NCBI GenBank assembly: GCA_964019425.1
Contig: OZ025795.1
Location: 1,182,001 to 1,246,000, forward strand
Reading direction: 5' to 3'
Length of the DNA: 64,000 bases
Origin: Flectonema sp. DT1601
Taxonomy: Eukaryota > Euglenozoa > Diplonemea > Diplonemida > Diplonemidae
Notes under the pieces: generated by a model
Databases searched by the model: none
What the model was told of the DNA's origin: nothing
Seen by the model: the letters and a program-made list of their open reading frames with translations, nothing else
Part shown: positions 31,623 to 42,423 of the stretch, piece after piece
Position numbering within the stretch: position 1 is the stretch's first letter
Layout: each line of letters begins with the position of its first letter
Position numbers and translations under genes: made by a program

Positions 31623-33505
31623 ATGAATACTGCTGCCAGTGTGATTACCCGAAGTACTACTTCAACACATTCTATTGTGAAGATGTCTCGGAGGGAGAAA
31701 TCTGACCATCGGAGAAAGAAATTACGACGAAACTTAATAACTCTCGTAGTGACGCGGTGTCTTCAGGGGAGGAGTAACCTTCCTGTTCCTGATAGTAGTC
31801 AGTTAGCTGATTTAGAAGATCAGGTTGATAGTTACTTGGACACTGAGAAGGTGTCAGATGCAGTAGTTAATACATTAGCGATGTCTTTAAGAAAGGTTTT
31901 GGTTGCGCAAGCACCCCGTTCGGTCACTGCCCCACCACCAGATACCGAACAACAATCGTATGTATATTTTATCATAACTGACAGCAATCATAAGTGAAGC
32001 AAATCTTTTTCTTTTTTGAGGGAGGTCTCATCACGTTGCTTAGCGCCCCACTGTTCTCTCGCCCACCGCTCCAGGGGCTTGCACTTCCAAGTTCCTCCGA
32101 TAAGTCCTCCCGTGATGCATTCTAGTGTCAGCTCCAGTGTACCTAGTATGAGATCCTTTTCCTCTCGTGTGACCTCATGCCACTTTTTCATCACTGGTCT
32201 CTCCCCCACTCCGCACCAGGCACGCCCTTCCGTTCTGCCCAAGAAAAGGTAAGCTGGATGTGGCATCTCGCAACCGTCTTTGTTGGAGATTCTTTTTTGG
32301 ACTGGAAATTATTAGTAAAAATTTAAAAAAAAAAAAAAAAAAACTCTCAAAACAGCCTTCCTCCTCTAGAGTCAACAGCAACCCTCCCGACACACGCTGA
32401 GTCTGATTCCACGAGAGGGGTTTCAACATTGCTTCTTCAAAATAATAAATTAGCCACTAGCACTAAGCCAACAGTTGTGAGAAGGAGAGAAATGCTCGTG
32501 TCAGATGCCCAGTGGAATTCCCACATTCGATACGACATGGAGAAGTACCAAAAAGAACAAAGAATCCTTCGTGAAAAAAGAATCCAAAAAATGGAACTTT
32601 GCAAGAAATCACTTGACGATCAAGTAGCTTACAATGAAATGATTAAAAGGGAAACTCACGCAGCAAATCAAAGTTATGCTCAGAATGAGAAATTGAAACG
32701 TACAGCGTGGGAAGCTGAGGAACGAGAAAGAAGCCAAACAAAGCGTAGTAATGCTGTTAAGGAACAAGGAGAGAGAGATGAACAGATTTCTAGAGGTCGA
32801 ATACGAAAGGTATCCGAAAATCAACAACAACGACACTACGAAGAGCAATACCGCACTCGAGTACGAAGTGAAGAGTCTCAGCAAAGTGAACTTGAACGAT
32901 CTCGAAAGAATGCGAACATGGAAGCATATCGACAATTCATGACCTTCAATATCGCTGAACAACAAAAAAAAAAACAACAGCTCGAACAAGAACGCCAACG
33001 CGACAAGGAAATGCTCGAGGCTCATTCTCAGCTACTAGACCAACAAGCGAAGAGTAGAGAATTGTGGCAAAAGAAATTTGAGCGAACCTCCCCCAACACA
33101 GATTACTTCGAGCAACTGAATGCCAGTCGAACAGCAAAAACAGCGGCTGAGAACCAACGAATCGAACGAGAAGTTGCTGCAATGGAACAAAAACGTGAAA
33201 GGGAAGAACGAGACCGCGCAGAGAAAGCTCGTTATCGAAGAACACAATTCATAGAAACACTTAACGAACAACTACGTGAGAAAGAATATATTAAAACAAC
33301 ACGAAAACAATCTGAAATAGAATTTCGTAGAAATCAGGAACAAGAACTTCTGGCTTCTGTAAAACTTGAACAGCTGGCTCGTCAAGAAAAGAAGAAAGAC
33401 GCGAAGAATCACCTCCTCCATCTCAACAAACAGGTCGAGGAGAGACACCGCCGCAACATGGCTGACTTACAAGTTGGGATTGCTCGCTGGCCTGTTGGAT
33501 GCTGA
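31623..33505 (+). CDS. TPH-domain (trichoplein/CFAP-like) coiled-coil protein (3 exons)
   Basis: Exons 31623-31957, 32021-32248 and 32356-33505 join in one frame to ~570 residues. The third exon is a continuous Arg/Glu/Gln-rich helix (~340 residues) with blocks such as EREVAAMEQKREREERDRAE and a closing HLLHLNKQVEERHRRNMADL. It is typical of the trichohyalin-plectin-homology domain of ciliary proteins (trichoplein, MNS1, CFAP45/53). The first two exons are basic and Ser-rich. A ciliary or basal-body role follows only from the domain. Intron 2 has a GTAAGC donor, unlike the GTATGT of the others. A second ATG at 31683 is a possible start. Confidence 0.75.
31958..32020 (+). other. TPH-gene intron 1 (63 nt, phase 2)
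   Basis: The donor is GTATGT; a pyrimidine-rich end reads TTTTTCTTTTTTGAG. It was chosen because it is the splice that keeps the frame open into exon 2. Confidence 0.65.
32249..32355 (+). other. TPH-gene intron 2 (107 nt, phase 2)
   Basis: The donor is GTAAGC and the end is CTCTCAAAACAG after an A-run. Removal keeps one frame into the long coiled coil. Confidence 0.7.
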
Positions 33506-33991
33506 TATTAAATATTTCATTTCTATGGATAAACAAGTTAATTGTCCGGCTACAACATCAGCATCACAAAAACCGACCCGTGCTGTGATAAAGTAATACA
33601 GCATCACATGTATTAGACATTCGTGTATTGGGGCGTTGGTATCCATCATTTGATGTGCAATTTATCTTTTCATTTACACTCCTGGAAGTCTGGCAGTCTC
33701 GTGATTGTGAGATTCCTTTATCCCTCTCAAGTTGCTTTTATTGATACCTCAGTCTCTTTTCATTTTCATGAATTGAAGTGAATTTGTTTGTTTGGAATTT
33801 ACAATTTCTTTTTTTTCAATTTAATCTTCAAATTTTATTACCATCGTTAACAGGAGCCTATTGCGATTGAGTTCGAAGTCGAGGTTTTTTGTAAGCGGAA
33901 GATTTTTTATTTTTTACTTTGATTACTACGAAGAAAGCACTTTAGCAAAACAGGAAATATAATAAAGAAAATCAAGTGAATTTCTGATTCA
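33506..33991. other. intergenic
   Basis: AT-rich. TTATTACCATCGTTAACAGG near 33836-33855 could be an acceptor region. No gene is seen. Confidence 0.55.
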
Positions 33992-34639
33992 ATGGGGGAG
34001 TTCAATGGATTTGTTAAAGAAAATATCAAAGAGTTTACAATGGTGGTGAGAGACTCTAATGCCCAATACGATCGAGAACTAGATGTCGATGGTATGTCAC
34101 TTCAGATATGGAACAGCGCAAGGCATTTATCTGATTGGCTTGAAGAAAATGAAATATTTATTAAAAATAAAAAAATAATTGAAATCGGTTCCGGAGTTGG
34201 GTTGGCCTCACTAACAGCCTCCAAGTTAGGTGCGGAGAAAGTATTCTGCACTGAGTACACAGAAATAGCATTGAAAGTTATAAAGGAAAACATACGGCTA
34301 AATGATCGCTCGAATTGCACTGCAGCTCATCTTGATTGGGATTCACCCTCCTCCCTCCCAATATACGATGCTGATACGGTAATAGCGTCGGATATATTAT
34401 TTTTATCTGCTGTGAGTCGCAAGGTAGTAACACTTCTTAACAGCATCTTTCCGACTTCTGGTCAATTGCTTCTCGTTCACGAGCTTCGGTACGGAGTCTC
34501 CATGTCTGGTGATGTTGATGTCACGGACGAGCCTTTTGAGTTATTTTTATCATTACTAACATCACCGACGTCATTATGGAAGGTACGCACTCATAAAACT
34601 GACCGTTTCGTATTTGTTTCTGCTACAAAAACAGCATAA
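33992..34639 (+). CDS. METTL21-like (methyltransferase 16 family) protein methyltransferase
   Basis: 215 residues. SAM-binding motif I is IIEIGSGVGLASLTASKLGA. Before it comes a GMSLQIWNSARHLSDWLEEN segment, the W-x-(S/A)-A-x-x-L pattern shared by METTL21/EEF2KMT lysine methyltransferases. VFCTEYTEIAL is motif post-I, and VIASDILFLSAV matches the family's D-x-x-Y/F position. Such enzymes methylate lysines of chaperones or elongation factors; the target here is unknown. No intron is seen. Confidence 0.8.
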   Translation: MGEFNGFVKENIKEFTMVVRDSNAQYDRELDVDGMSLQIWNSARHLSDWLEENEIFIKNKKIIEIGSGVGLASLTASKLGAEKVFCTEYTEIALKVIKENIRLNDRSNCTAAHLDWDSPSSLPIYDADTVIASDILFLSAVSRKVVTLLNSIFPTSGQLLLVHELRYGVSMSGDVDVTDEPFELFLSLLTSPTSLWKVRTHKTDRFVFVSATKTA

Positions 34640-34890
34640 CAAACCTGTAGACTTCCGTTGTTACTTTTATATGTTTTGTTTCATTTTTTTCTCCCCTTCT
34701 CAAATCAGACAACACGTAACCATAGTCAAACGATTATCTGTTGGGTAAGGTGATCATAACTAACCTTCTCTTCTATTCCCCATAAAGGTTTTTATTTTTT
34801 GTTGCCACGGTGTCATTAAGACGTTTAGCTAGTCGCTACTGGGAGTACATAAGCAATCCGCAACAACTCACTAACAGTAATCAATTAAAA

Positions 34891-37281
34891 ATGCCTGTTC
34901 AGATAGACATAAGTGCCAAGGCAACTCCAGAAAAGTTGCAAGACGAGTTGAAGGCCAGCATCGCATCCCTCGAAACACAACTGACAGCACACAAAAGAAG
35001 ACTCGCGGAGCTTGAAGGAGGAAAACCAGCTGAGTCAAACAAGAATTCAAAAAAACCAGAAAAGAAGGAAAACAAAGCTGATGAAGACAAATTCGTTTTA
35101 GAAAAAGCAATCATGGGAAAGGTAGTCACCAGATTCCCTCCAGAGGCATCCGGATTCATGCACATTGGACACGCAAAGGCAGCACTCACTAATCATTTGT
35201 TAGCTGAAAAGTATAAGGGAAGGATGATCTTTCGTTTCGACGACACCAACCCTAAAAAGGAAGACGCCGCATATGAAAAAGCCATCGAAGAAGACAGCAA
35301 GACACTCGGATTGAAGTACGACAAGGTAACTTACACCTCAGACAGATTCGAAGAGATGCTCGTACTATCAGAGAAGATGATTAAAATTGGAAAGGCCTAC
35401 TGCGACGATACTGAAACTGAAATCATGCGTGAGGAACGTGGAGCAGGTATCAAATCAAAGTGCCGTGATCAAACTGTTGAACAAAATATGAAGATGTGGG
35501 AGGCCATGAAGACTGGTGCCGCCCAAGGAACAGTTGTCAGAGCGAAGATATCAGTCGATGATGACAATAAATGTCTTAGAGATCCTGTCTTATACCGTGT
35601 TGTTATTCAGAATCACGTTAAGTGTGGAGACAAGTACAAAACTTTCCCAACATATGATTTCGCTTGCCCAATTATGGACAGTTTAGATGGCGTAACTCAT
35701 GCTCTCAGAACCTCTGAGTACAACGACAGAAACCCACAATACCATTGGATTTGTGATGCCCTCGAACTTCGTAAGCCTCACATTCAGGACTTTAGTCGTC
35801 TGAATATGGAGTTCACTGTCATGTCAAAGAGAAAGTTAACAAAGTTTGTTGACGACGGTCTTGTCACAGGTTGGGATGATCCTCGTATGCCAACAGTAAA
35901 AGGTCTCTTGAGGAGAGGATTAAAGCTTTCATCTATCGAAAAATTCATCCGTTCTCAAGGAATGTCAAAGGCTAACAACTTTCAGGAGTGGGCACAACTT
36001 TGGCACATCAATGGAAGAGAGATTGATCCTGAAGTTGGATCTCAGTGTAGGAGATACACTTGTATTGCAAAGGATGCCTCTGTACCAGTTGTATTGTCGG
36101 GAGATGACCTTCCAGCAGTTGAGCAGAGAAAGAAGCTTCTTCACAAGAAAAACCCAGAGTTAGGTGAGAAGATGTACACTTATGGACCAAAGGTACTCCT
36201 CGAAGAGGAGGACATGGTTCTCGTATCCGACGGTGAAGAAGTAACGTTAATGGACTGGGGTAACGTCATTATTGGTAAGGCTGACAGAAGCGCTGACCGC
36301 AAACATGTTAAGTCTGCTGACGCAAAACTCCATCTCAGCGGAAATTTCAAGAAAACCAAACAAAAGTTAACTTGGCTCGCAGACACTGATAACAACAAAG
36401 TACCAATTGAGTTACGTGAATTCGAACACATCATTACCGCTACCAAACCAGATCCTGAAGGCAGCATTGATGACGTAATTAATAGAAATACCTTAGCTGT
36501 TACTATGTGTCATGGTGAAGAAGCATGCAAGGACATTAAACAAGGTGACATTGTTCAATTTGAGAGACGTGGTTTCTTCATTTGTGACTCGGTAGAGCCT
36601 CACCATGTCATGATTTACATCCCTGATGGAAAAGCAAAGAAACCCCACCTTTCTGCTTGGATGCGTGAGGCTCGACTAATCGCAGAGCCAGTTGCTGCTA
36701 CCCAACCAGACGACCGTGGCATGTCTTTGGAGGAAAAGCGTGCAAAGAAGAAGGCAATGAAGGTAAAGTCTGCTGGAGGACCAAAAAAACCTGAATTTGA
36801 TGCATCGACTCTTTGCATTAAGATTGGTAAAATTATTGACATCTCAAACCATCCAGATGCTGATTCTTTATTCGTTGAGAAGATCGATCTCGGTGAGGGA
36901 GCACCACGCACTATTGTCTCAGGTCTCCGTAACTTCTACAAAGCTGAAGAGTTAAATGGTAAGAAAGTAGCAGTATTGTGTAACCTGAAGCCAGCTCCAA
37001 TGAGAGGTGTTGAAAGTTGTGGAATGGTCTTATGTGCGAGTGACAAGGAGAAGACTCAAGTAAAAGTATTAGATGTACCTGAGGGAGCAGTCATCGGTGA
37101 GCAAGTTAAGTTCAACGAGTACCCGGGAACATCACTCGAAGAGCTTCCTAAGAAAAAGGTTCCTAGTCTTCTCGAACCTCTCACTACCAACAGCAATGGT
37201 GAAGCGATGTGGAAAGACTCAAAATTTTCAACTTCTGCTGGTCCAGTTACGGCTCCTTTGAAGGATGCTTTGGTGAGATAG
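34891..37281 (+). CDS. cytosolic glutamyl-tRNA synthetase with C-terminal EMAPII-like domain
   Basis: 796 residues from the ATG at 34891. An N-terminal coiled, Lys-rich ~65 residues precede the class I catalytic core of archaeal/eukaryotic GluRS type. The HIGH motif is SGFMHIGHAK (~residue 87), the partner FRFDDTNPKKED is present, and the KMSKS equivalent is FTVMSKRKL (~309). Beta-barrel anticodon-binding domains follow. From ~residue 632, FDASTLCIKIGKIIDISNHP and SGLRNF...NLKPAPMRGVESCGM form the EMAPII/Arc1p/Trbp111-type OB fold that binds tRNA. It charges tRNA-Glu. Such a domain is usually on MetRS, TyrRS or a separate scaffold, so its fusion here is notable. An in-frame GTG lies 27 codons upstream but is not a credible start. 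Confidence 0.93.
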   Translation: MPVQIDISAKATPEKLQDELKASIASLETQLTAHKRRLAELEGGKPAESNKNSKKPEKKENKADEDKFVLEKAIMGKVVTRFPPEASGFMHIGHAKAALTNHLLAEKYKGRMIFRFDDTNPKKEDAAYEKAIEEDSKTLGLKYDKVTYTSDRFEEMLVLSEKMIKIGKAYCDDTETEIMREERGAGIKSKCRDQTVEQNMKMWEAMKTGAAQGTVVRAKISVDDDNKCLRDPVLYRVVIQNHVKCGDKYKTFPTYDFACPIMDSLDGVTHALRTSEYNDRNPQYHWICDALELRKPHIQDFSRLNMEFTVMSKRKLTKFVDDGLVTGWDDPRMPTVKGLLRRGLKLSSIEKFIRSQGMSKANNFQEWAQLWHINGREIDPEVGSQCRRYTCIAKDASVPVVLSGDDLPAVEQRKKLLHKKNPELGEKMYTYGPKVLLEEEDMVLVSDGEEVTLMDWGNVIIGKADRSADRKHVKSADAKLHLSGNFKKTKQKLTWLADTDNNKVPIELREFEHIITATKPDPEGSIDDVINRNTLAVTMCHGEEACKDIKQGDIVQFERRGFFICDSVEPHHVMIYIPDGKAKKPHLSAWMREARLIAEPVAATQPDDRGMSLEEKRAKKKAMKVKSAGGPKKPEFDASTLCIKIGKIIDISNHPDADSLFVEKIDLGEGAPRTIVSGLRNFYKAEELNGKKVAVLCNLKPAPMRGVESCGMVLCASDKEKTQVKVLDVPEGAVIGEQVKFNEYPGTSLEELPKKKVPSLLEPLTTNSNGEAMWKDSKFSTSAGPVTAPLKDALVR

Positions 37282-37818
37282 TAAACTTGCCTTCGTTAAA
37301 GAAAAAAAGAAAAAAAAAAGAGTGTTTTTCCAACTTTTCCCCCTTTTCTTTTTCCCCTAGTCCCAGGTCGGTTTCACTTTATATTTCACTTTACTTTTCC
37401 ACATTTTTTATTTTGACAAGTCCACTCTCACGCTGCCTGTCATGTTCTTGTCAACTATGGCGCGAATGAGGGGCCTCTGAAGTTATTCCGGTCTTGTGAC
37501 GGGATGCGAGCGAACATCATAAGTGTTTTCTGCTTCTTTGGGATTATATTGTTCTTTTTTTCTTCATTTTTTTTTCTTTCTTTTTCCCCCCATCAATAAC
37601 CGAACAATAACAAAAAAAAAGAAGAAGAGAATTTTTACGGAGAAGCAAAAAAACTGACATACGAAATTAAGTAAAGATGGACAATGGATAAAAAGAATTA
37701 GTATTTGACAGCTCACAAACGTGATGGTTAGGAGTAGATGTGTTAATTGATTGTAAAAGTTAATTTTAAAAAAAAAAAAACAGCTTCTCTCCCGGTGTAA
37801 TTCTGGGTGAGCTCAAAT
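37282..37818. other. intergenic
   Basis: AT-rich with pyrimidine-rich stretches (TTTTCCCCCTTTTC near 37337). AAAAACAG at ~37776-37783 lies upstream of the next ATG. No gene is seen. Confidence 0.55.
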
Positions 37819-38700
37819 ATGCAATGCGGACTGTTGGTTGAACTTGAGGACCGATGCCGAAGTGAAATAGATGAATCTGCTACTGAAATGTTTAAATTAA
37901 TGATTGTTTGCACCAATGAAACAAAGAAGTCATTTTATACAGCTATTAGGGCGATGGCTTTAAGTAAAAGAGAAGTTTCAAATTTGGAAACGGAATTGGT
38001 GAGAAGGGACTCAGAACTGCGGCGGATGAGTAACACTAATATTAACTTTTATAATCCATCATCACCAAAGCCGTTACCTCCACAAAGACTATCGATGGCG
38101 TCACCGTCATCGTCATCTCATATTGTGTTAGAGTCAAATACGAACCCTCCTCAAGAGACTGAATCCACTGAGAGCGAAGAGCTACGCAGAGCACATAAAA
38201 AATGTGCCAAACAGACAGTCGAACTTGACAGCCTTAAACGTGAGATTGACAGACTTCGTTCATTAGAATCGAGTAGATCATCATCACGCGTTAACACTCC
38301 TTGTAATAAAACTGAAGAAATTCGTAAAAGGAGTAGAGAAATGAAAGTTGCCAGAGGACTGAGCAAGTTGGCTGAAGAGAATAGGAATCGAACTGGGACT
38401 CGTTCTGTCTCACGAGGATCACGCGACCGAACTCCTTGCCGAGGGAGAGATAGCAGCAGTAGTTGTAGAAGAGGAGAATCCAGAGAGAGAGGTTATCTTA
38501 ATCATCATCCACCTGCTAATGTTCGACAGCTTCACAAACGGAGTACCAGTGCAACCAGTTCTGGGAATAATCGACTGAAGTCATGTAACGGTCAGTCATC
38601 ACATGTTCGGACTTCAAAGAAACCTCTCGGCCTTCTGGGTCTTAATTCGTACAATCCCATTTTAGTTAATCACTCTATATACAACAGTGATGGAAAGTAA
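37819..38700 (+). CDS. uncharacterised coiled-coil protein with basic Ser/Arg-rich C-terminus
   Basis: 293 residues. An N-terminal helix (residues ~5-70) ends in the coil SNLETELVRRDSELRR. A Pro/Ser linker and a second coil (residues ~115-150, VELDSLKREIDRLRSLESS) follow. The C-terminal ~140 residues are very basic (GTRSVSRGSRDRTPCRGRDS, SCRRGESRERG). The basic tail may bind RNA, tubulin or membranes, but I recognise no family. The ATG at 37819 is the first in frame; the frame is open 12 nt further upstream. Confidence 0.65.
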   Translation: MQCGLLVELEDRCRSEIDESATEMFKLMIVCTNETKKSFYTAIRAMALSKREVSNLETELVRRDSELRRMSNTNINFYNPSSPKPLPPQRLSMASPSSSSHIVLESNTNPPQETESTESEELRRAHKKCAKQTVELDSLKREIDRLRSLESSRSSSRVNTPCNKTEEIRKRSREMKVARGLSKLAEENRNRTGTRSVSRGSRDRTPCRGRDSSSSCRRGESRERGYLNHHPPANVRQLHKRSTSATSSGNNRLKSCNGQSSHVRTSKKPLGLLGLNSYNPILVNHSIYNSDGK

Positions 38701-39731
38701 TGGAGTTTCACTTGTTACCATTGCTCACAGCATGGATGGTTTCTACCAGCTGTGCGTGCTTTGATTAAAACATTTCTTTTTCTTTGACAACAACCTTTTT
38801 GTCAAACTACAACAATCTCGACCGAAAGGCTGAACTATTTACACGCTCTGTCTTAACAGAATCTATTCAAGTTCTATGTTCGTCAACTTTGGATGTGCCA
38901 AATGAACTTAATGTCAAATGACAATTTTCAACTCCATCCGAATCGAAAAGATAATGAATACATTTTTTTTTTCCTCATATGTTTGCATTTAACAAGTATT
39001 GAAGAACGAAAAAAAAAAAAAAAAGTGCATACGTAAAGTTTAAGTCGGTGTGACACAAACAAAACATCAACAAAGTGTTATATTACTATTTTCTGTATAG
39101 TTTTTAAGATAAAGCCAACTCTTTTTCCCTTGTCCTTACATCTGTCCATTCACTCAACACCCACATTTTCTTATAAATTACTAATGTTTATAGTTGATTC
39201 TGATACAAGTAGTATAAGATTATGGCCTGAAACTATGTTTTCCACAGTGTTATACGAAACAGCAGAACAATTTATTTTAATGTTTTTCACTATCTTATTT
39301 TCAAATGCGTTTTTACGATAACCACTCATATATTACTTTGATACAAGTATGCTCAGACAGTTAACCCCATTATTATTAAAAAGAGAGAGCAACGGGTGTT
39401 TTCATTAAGTTGATACTGGAAGCGCGTGTTTTTGCGTATTTAAAAAAAAAAAGATTCTCTTTTTTTTGTAGTTTTTTTTTTTTTTTTGGAAAGAACACGC
39501 TGAACTAGTTCGCAGCTTTTCTCCGGCCAAACTAGCACAGTCAGCCCTTTCGACTATGTGTGGTTTATTCTTGGTATTTTCTTTACCAATTTACTTAACA
39601 TTAAAGGAAGTCACCAAATTTCTGTTTGCGTGATGAGCTGACATGACCCGGTCAGTTATTTCTAAATCTGTTGTTTATCTGTGCTTAAAAAACTAATTGA
39701 AAATTTCAGATTTTTTTTCTACCTTCTCAAA
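38701..39731. other. intergenic with repeat family 2
   Basis: Family 2 copy a is at 38984-39120. GAAAATTTCAG ends at 39709, 22 nt before the next ATG. No gene is seen. Confidence 0.6.
38984..39120. repeat. dispersed repeat family 2, copy a
   Basis: GCATTTAACAAGTATTG, then ACACAAACAAAACATCAACA, then TTTCTGTATAGTTTTTAAGA and AAGCCAACT. Nearly the same as 52201-52371 and 55791-55944. This copy has an internal A-run and a deletion relative to the others. Confidence 0.75.
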
Positions 39732-41606
39732 ATGGGTAAATCGAAGACGAAATCCAAGCGTGGGAGAAGTTCCGAACCAAGTCGCAAGGCAGCAAAGAAA
39801 TGCAGCTCTGTCGACAGCAAGAGTTGGGTCCAGCAAGATGTGGCAATTATTCCTACTAAATTAAAAGATCTTGAAGGGGAGGTTAAGATAAAGGACAGTG
39901 AAATCGTGAATCTGCAACAGCTGCTGAACAAGAATAACAAAAGCTCAGCTAAACATGCAAAGATTTTAAAGAGAAAACAGGCCGAAGACAAGAAACAACT
40001 TGCCAAACTAACAGAAGAAAACGAAGCCAAAGCCGCAGAAGCAGCAGCCGCGCGCGACACAGTTGAAACTGTTAAGGACACTGTGCAGTCCTTAGAAGAC
40101 AGGAACAATGAGCTTCAGGGTTCAGTAATTGCCTTGCAAGCCAAGCTAAAGCAGTCACTTGCAGATGCAAAGTCATCGTCAAAAACAATGAAGTCTCTCA
40201 GTAAGGAAAATTTGCAACTCAAAAACCAGGTCAGCGCTTTGGAAAAGTCTGCTGGGTCTGCTAAAAGTGAAGAGGTAACCACGCAGTTAGAGTTATCAAA
40301 ACTTAGAGAAGAGTTACAACTTGCTGAAGAGGAAGTTCAAAAACTCCGATCCTCTGGAAATGAAACAACTCACGTTCAGAGCACCAACAGTCAGTTAATG
40401 ACTAGTATCGCACAGCTGGAAGTTGAATTAGCAAAGGTTGTCAAACAATATGAAACAAGCAAATCAACATCTGAACACTTGGCACTCAAGCTCGAAAAAA
40501 GCGAGGGACTCGGAACCGAACTGACCACCAGACTTAACAAGACGGAGCAACAACTTCGAGGAACGGAGGACACAAGTAAGGGAGAAATAGAAGAACTCAC
40601 TCAGAAGGTCGAAGTGCTCCAGCAAAGCCATGAATCTCACGTTCAATTAAAGGAGAAAATGACTGAAATTACGTGCGAATTAGAAATTCTTGTAGAGCGC
40701 AACGGTCAGCTTACAATCGAAAATGAAAAGATTTCCAGCGAACTTTCGGTTATTAAGAATGCCTTCGAAGATTCTTCCACACAGCTGGCCTCTAAAAACG
40801 AACTTGTTGAGACAACCGAACAGATGTACAACGAAGCATCAAAGGCAGTCAGTGAACTCAAGGAACTGAAGAAAACCAGTGAGAAGAAAGATCGCCGCTT
40901 GGATGCAAACAAGAAGGAAGCTCAGGAATTGAAAAGAACTATTGAGAATCTTGCACAGGACAAGGCTGATAGAGATGAGCGCATCAGGGAGCTGTTGGAG
41001 AGGAGAGCGGCTCATGAAACCCAAGATGACGAAGCTGAGAGACATGATTTAATGGAAAGACAACGTGCAAGATCAGCCATTTCTGTTGAAAGTGCGCGTT
41101 TTGCAACAAACAATGTCAGGTTATCATGTGTGTCATTAGCGTCACCACATTCTACTGCTGACCCGGTAGATTTAGATGGTACTCCACATTCACAAAAATC
41201 AATTTTGAAGAAAAGTCATCAAAGATCGCGGTCTCGAACCCGTATATCCCCACCTGATATCGACTATGATAGCCTTCCTCAGGTTCACACTCCAAAGCAC
41301 AATACTGCTCCTGCTATTTACGCGCAGCACCCAACAAGATCGGATAAGGATAATTACAAGGCCGCTCTTGATATGCAAGTTTCTCAAAAAAGAGCACTTT
41401 CTCAGTCATCGTCACGTCGCAGAGAACAGAGTGAGAAACGTGACAGTGATTATTTCAAGTTTGGAGTTGCAGGCTCAGGAGCTCCAATTCGTGACTCAAA
41501 CAATGATGTTATTACTAACGTGACATACACAAGATCAACAAACTACCTTCCAGCTGACCATCCAATGTCGACTAAGAAGAATAAAAGAGTTACTCGTCAT
41601 TTCTAA
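39732..41606 (+). CDS. long coiled-coil protein
   Basis: 624 residues from the ATG at 39732. A basic head (GKSKTKSKRGRSSEPSRKAA) is followed by an almost unbroken coiled coil from residue ~35 to ~440 rich in Leu/Glu/Lys heptads. A basic, Ser-rich tail comes next (KKSHQRSRSRTRISPPDIDY) and it ends KKNKRVTRHF. It resembles structural coiled-coil proteins (golgin, centrosomal or flagellar), but none can be named from sequence alone. The ATG lies 22 nt after a TTTCAG acceptor-like site. The frame continues 51 nt upstream without an ATG. Confidence 0.75.
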   Translation: MGKSKTKSKRGRSSEPSRKAAKKCSSVDSKSWVQQDVAIIPTKLKDLEGEVKIKDSEIVNLQQLLNKNNKSSAKHAKILKRKQAEDKKQLAKLTEENEAKAAEAAAARDTVETVKDTVQSLEDRNNELQGSVIALQAKLKQSLADAKSSSKTMKSLSKENLQLKNQVSALEKSAGSAKSEEVTTQLELSKLREELQLAEEEVQKLRSSGNETTHVQSTNSQLMTSIAQLEVELAKVVKQYETSKSTSEHLALKLEKSEGLGTELTTRLNKTEQQLRGTEDTSKGEIEELTQKVEVLQQSHESHVQLKEKMTEITCELEILVERNGQLTIENEKISSELSVIKNAFEDSSTQLASKNELVETTEQMYNEASKAVSELKELKKTSEKKDRRLDANKKEAQELKRTIENLAQDKADRDERIRELLERRAAHETQDDEAERHDLMERQRARSAISVESARFATNNVRLSCVSLASPHSTADPVDLDGTPHSQKSILKKSHQRSRSRTRISPPDIDYDSLPQVHTPKHNTAPAIYAQHPTRSDKDNYKAALDMQVSQKRALSQSSSRRREQSEKRDSDYFKFGVAGSGAPIRDSNNDVITNVTYTRSTNYLPADHPMSTKKNKRVTRHF

Positions 41607-42423
41607 ACCCTGTAGAACTCGCATTTAGAACCCCCTCCCCAATCATTTGTCTTCTTAAGAGAAAACTTAGAATTTCAAAAAAAAAGAACAAAAAAAAAGT
41701 ACTTTTAGATTTCCTCCCGCCATTTTCTTGTCAATATGATTTTCTTTTATGTTTTTTTTTGTTTTTTTCCTTTAACTTAGATTAGCAAGCCTTCGGAATT
41801 ATGAACCGTCAACTCCCTGTCACTTATTTTGCACAGCCCTAAAATATGTTAAAGAGATTGCAAAAGACATCACATCCCTTTCTTTTCATCAGGTGCAAAA
41901 AGAAATCGTAGCTAATTACTTACTTTATAATCGCTTTTGTTTGTCTCAGGTCCGTTGTTGGTTGGGCTGGACGCCTGCCGAGCCGGGTTGGCTCCGCCAC
42001 CCAATCGTTAGTTAAAGAAGTTTCTTCAAGCACAAGTTCAACCTTCTGCCAAGTGGCCGAAGATATCGCTTCCTTAAGGGATGTCAGCTTCAAAGTAAAA
42101 GAGCAACGAAAAGAAGTAATTCTCTCAACGGCCTTTACAACAAATTTTCTTCGCGTTCTTTCGACAATTTTGAGTCTCTCTTTTTTCTTTTCTTTTCTCC
42201 TACCAAACCTGCGGCTGGACAAAGAGCGTTAGTACAGAGGTCACGGAAGTCATCTGCTGTGCAGGGAAGTGACTTGAACTCGTTCAACTAATTGATACGT
42301 GCCCTCCGATATCATAAATGTGGAAACAAATGGCTGTTGACATCAACGCCAACAGAGTAAATAGCAAGTGAAGTTTGCCAATTATTTCTCTGTGTGAATT
42401 GCACCTTAAAGCAACACAAAAAT
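41607..42423. other. intergenic, GC-richer second half
   Basis: 41607-41930 is AT-rich. From ~41945 the composition changes, and a plus-strand frame stays open for ~95 codons (VVGWAGRLPSRVGSATQSLV...). It lacks an ATG near its start and has no recognisable family. It could be a relic of a mobile element or an unassigned exon. Confidence 0.4.

Noticed and set aside
41945-42230. Open plus-strand frame VVGWAGRLPSRVGSATQSLV... of ~95 codons
   Set aside because: No start codon, partner exon or recognisable family. Noted only as a compositional change.
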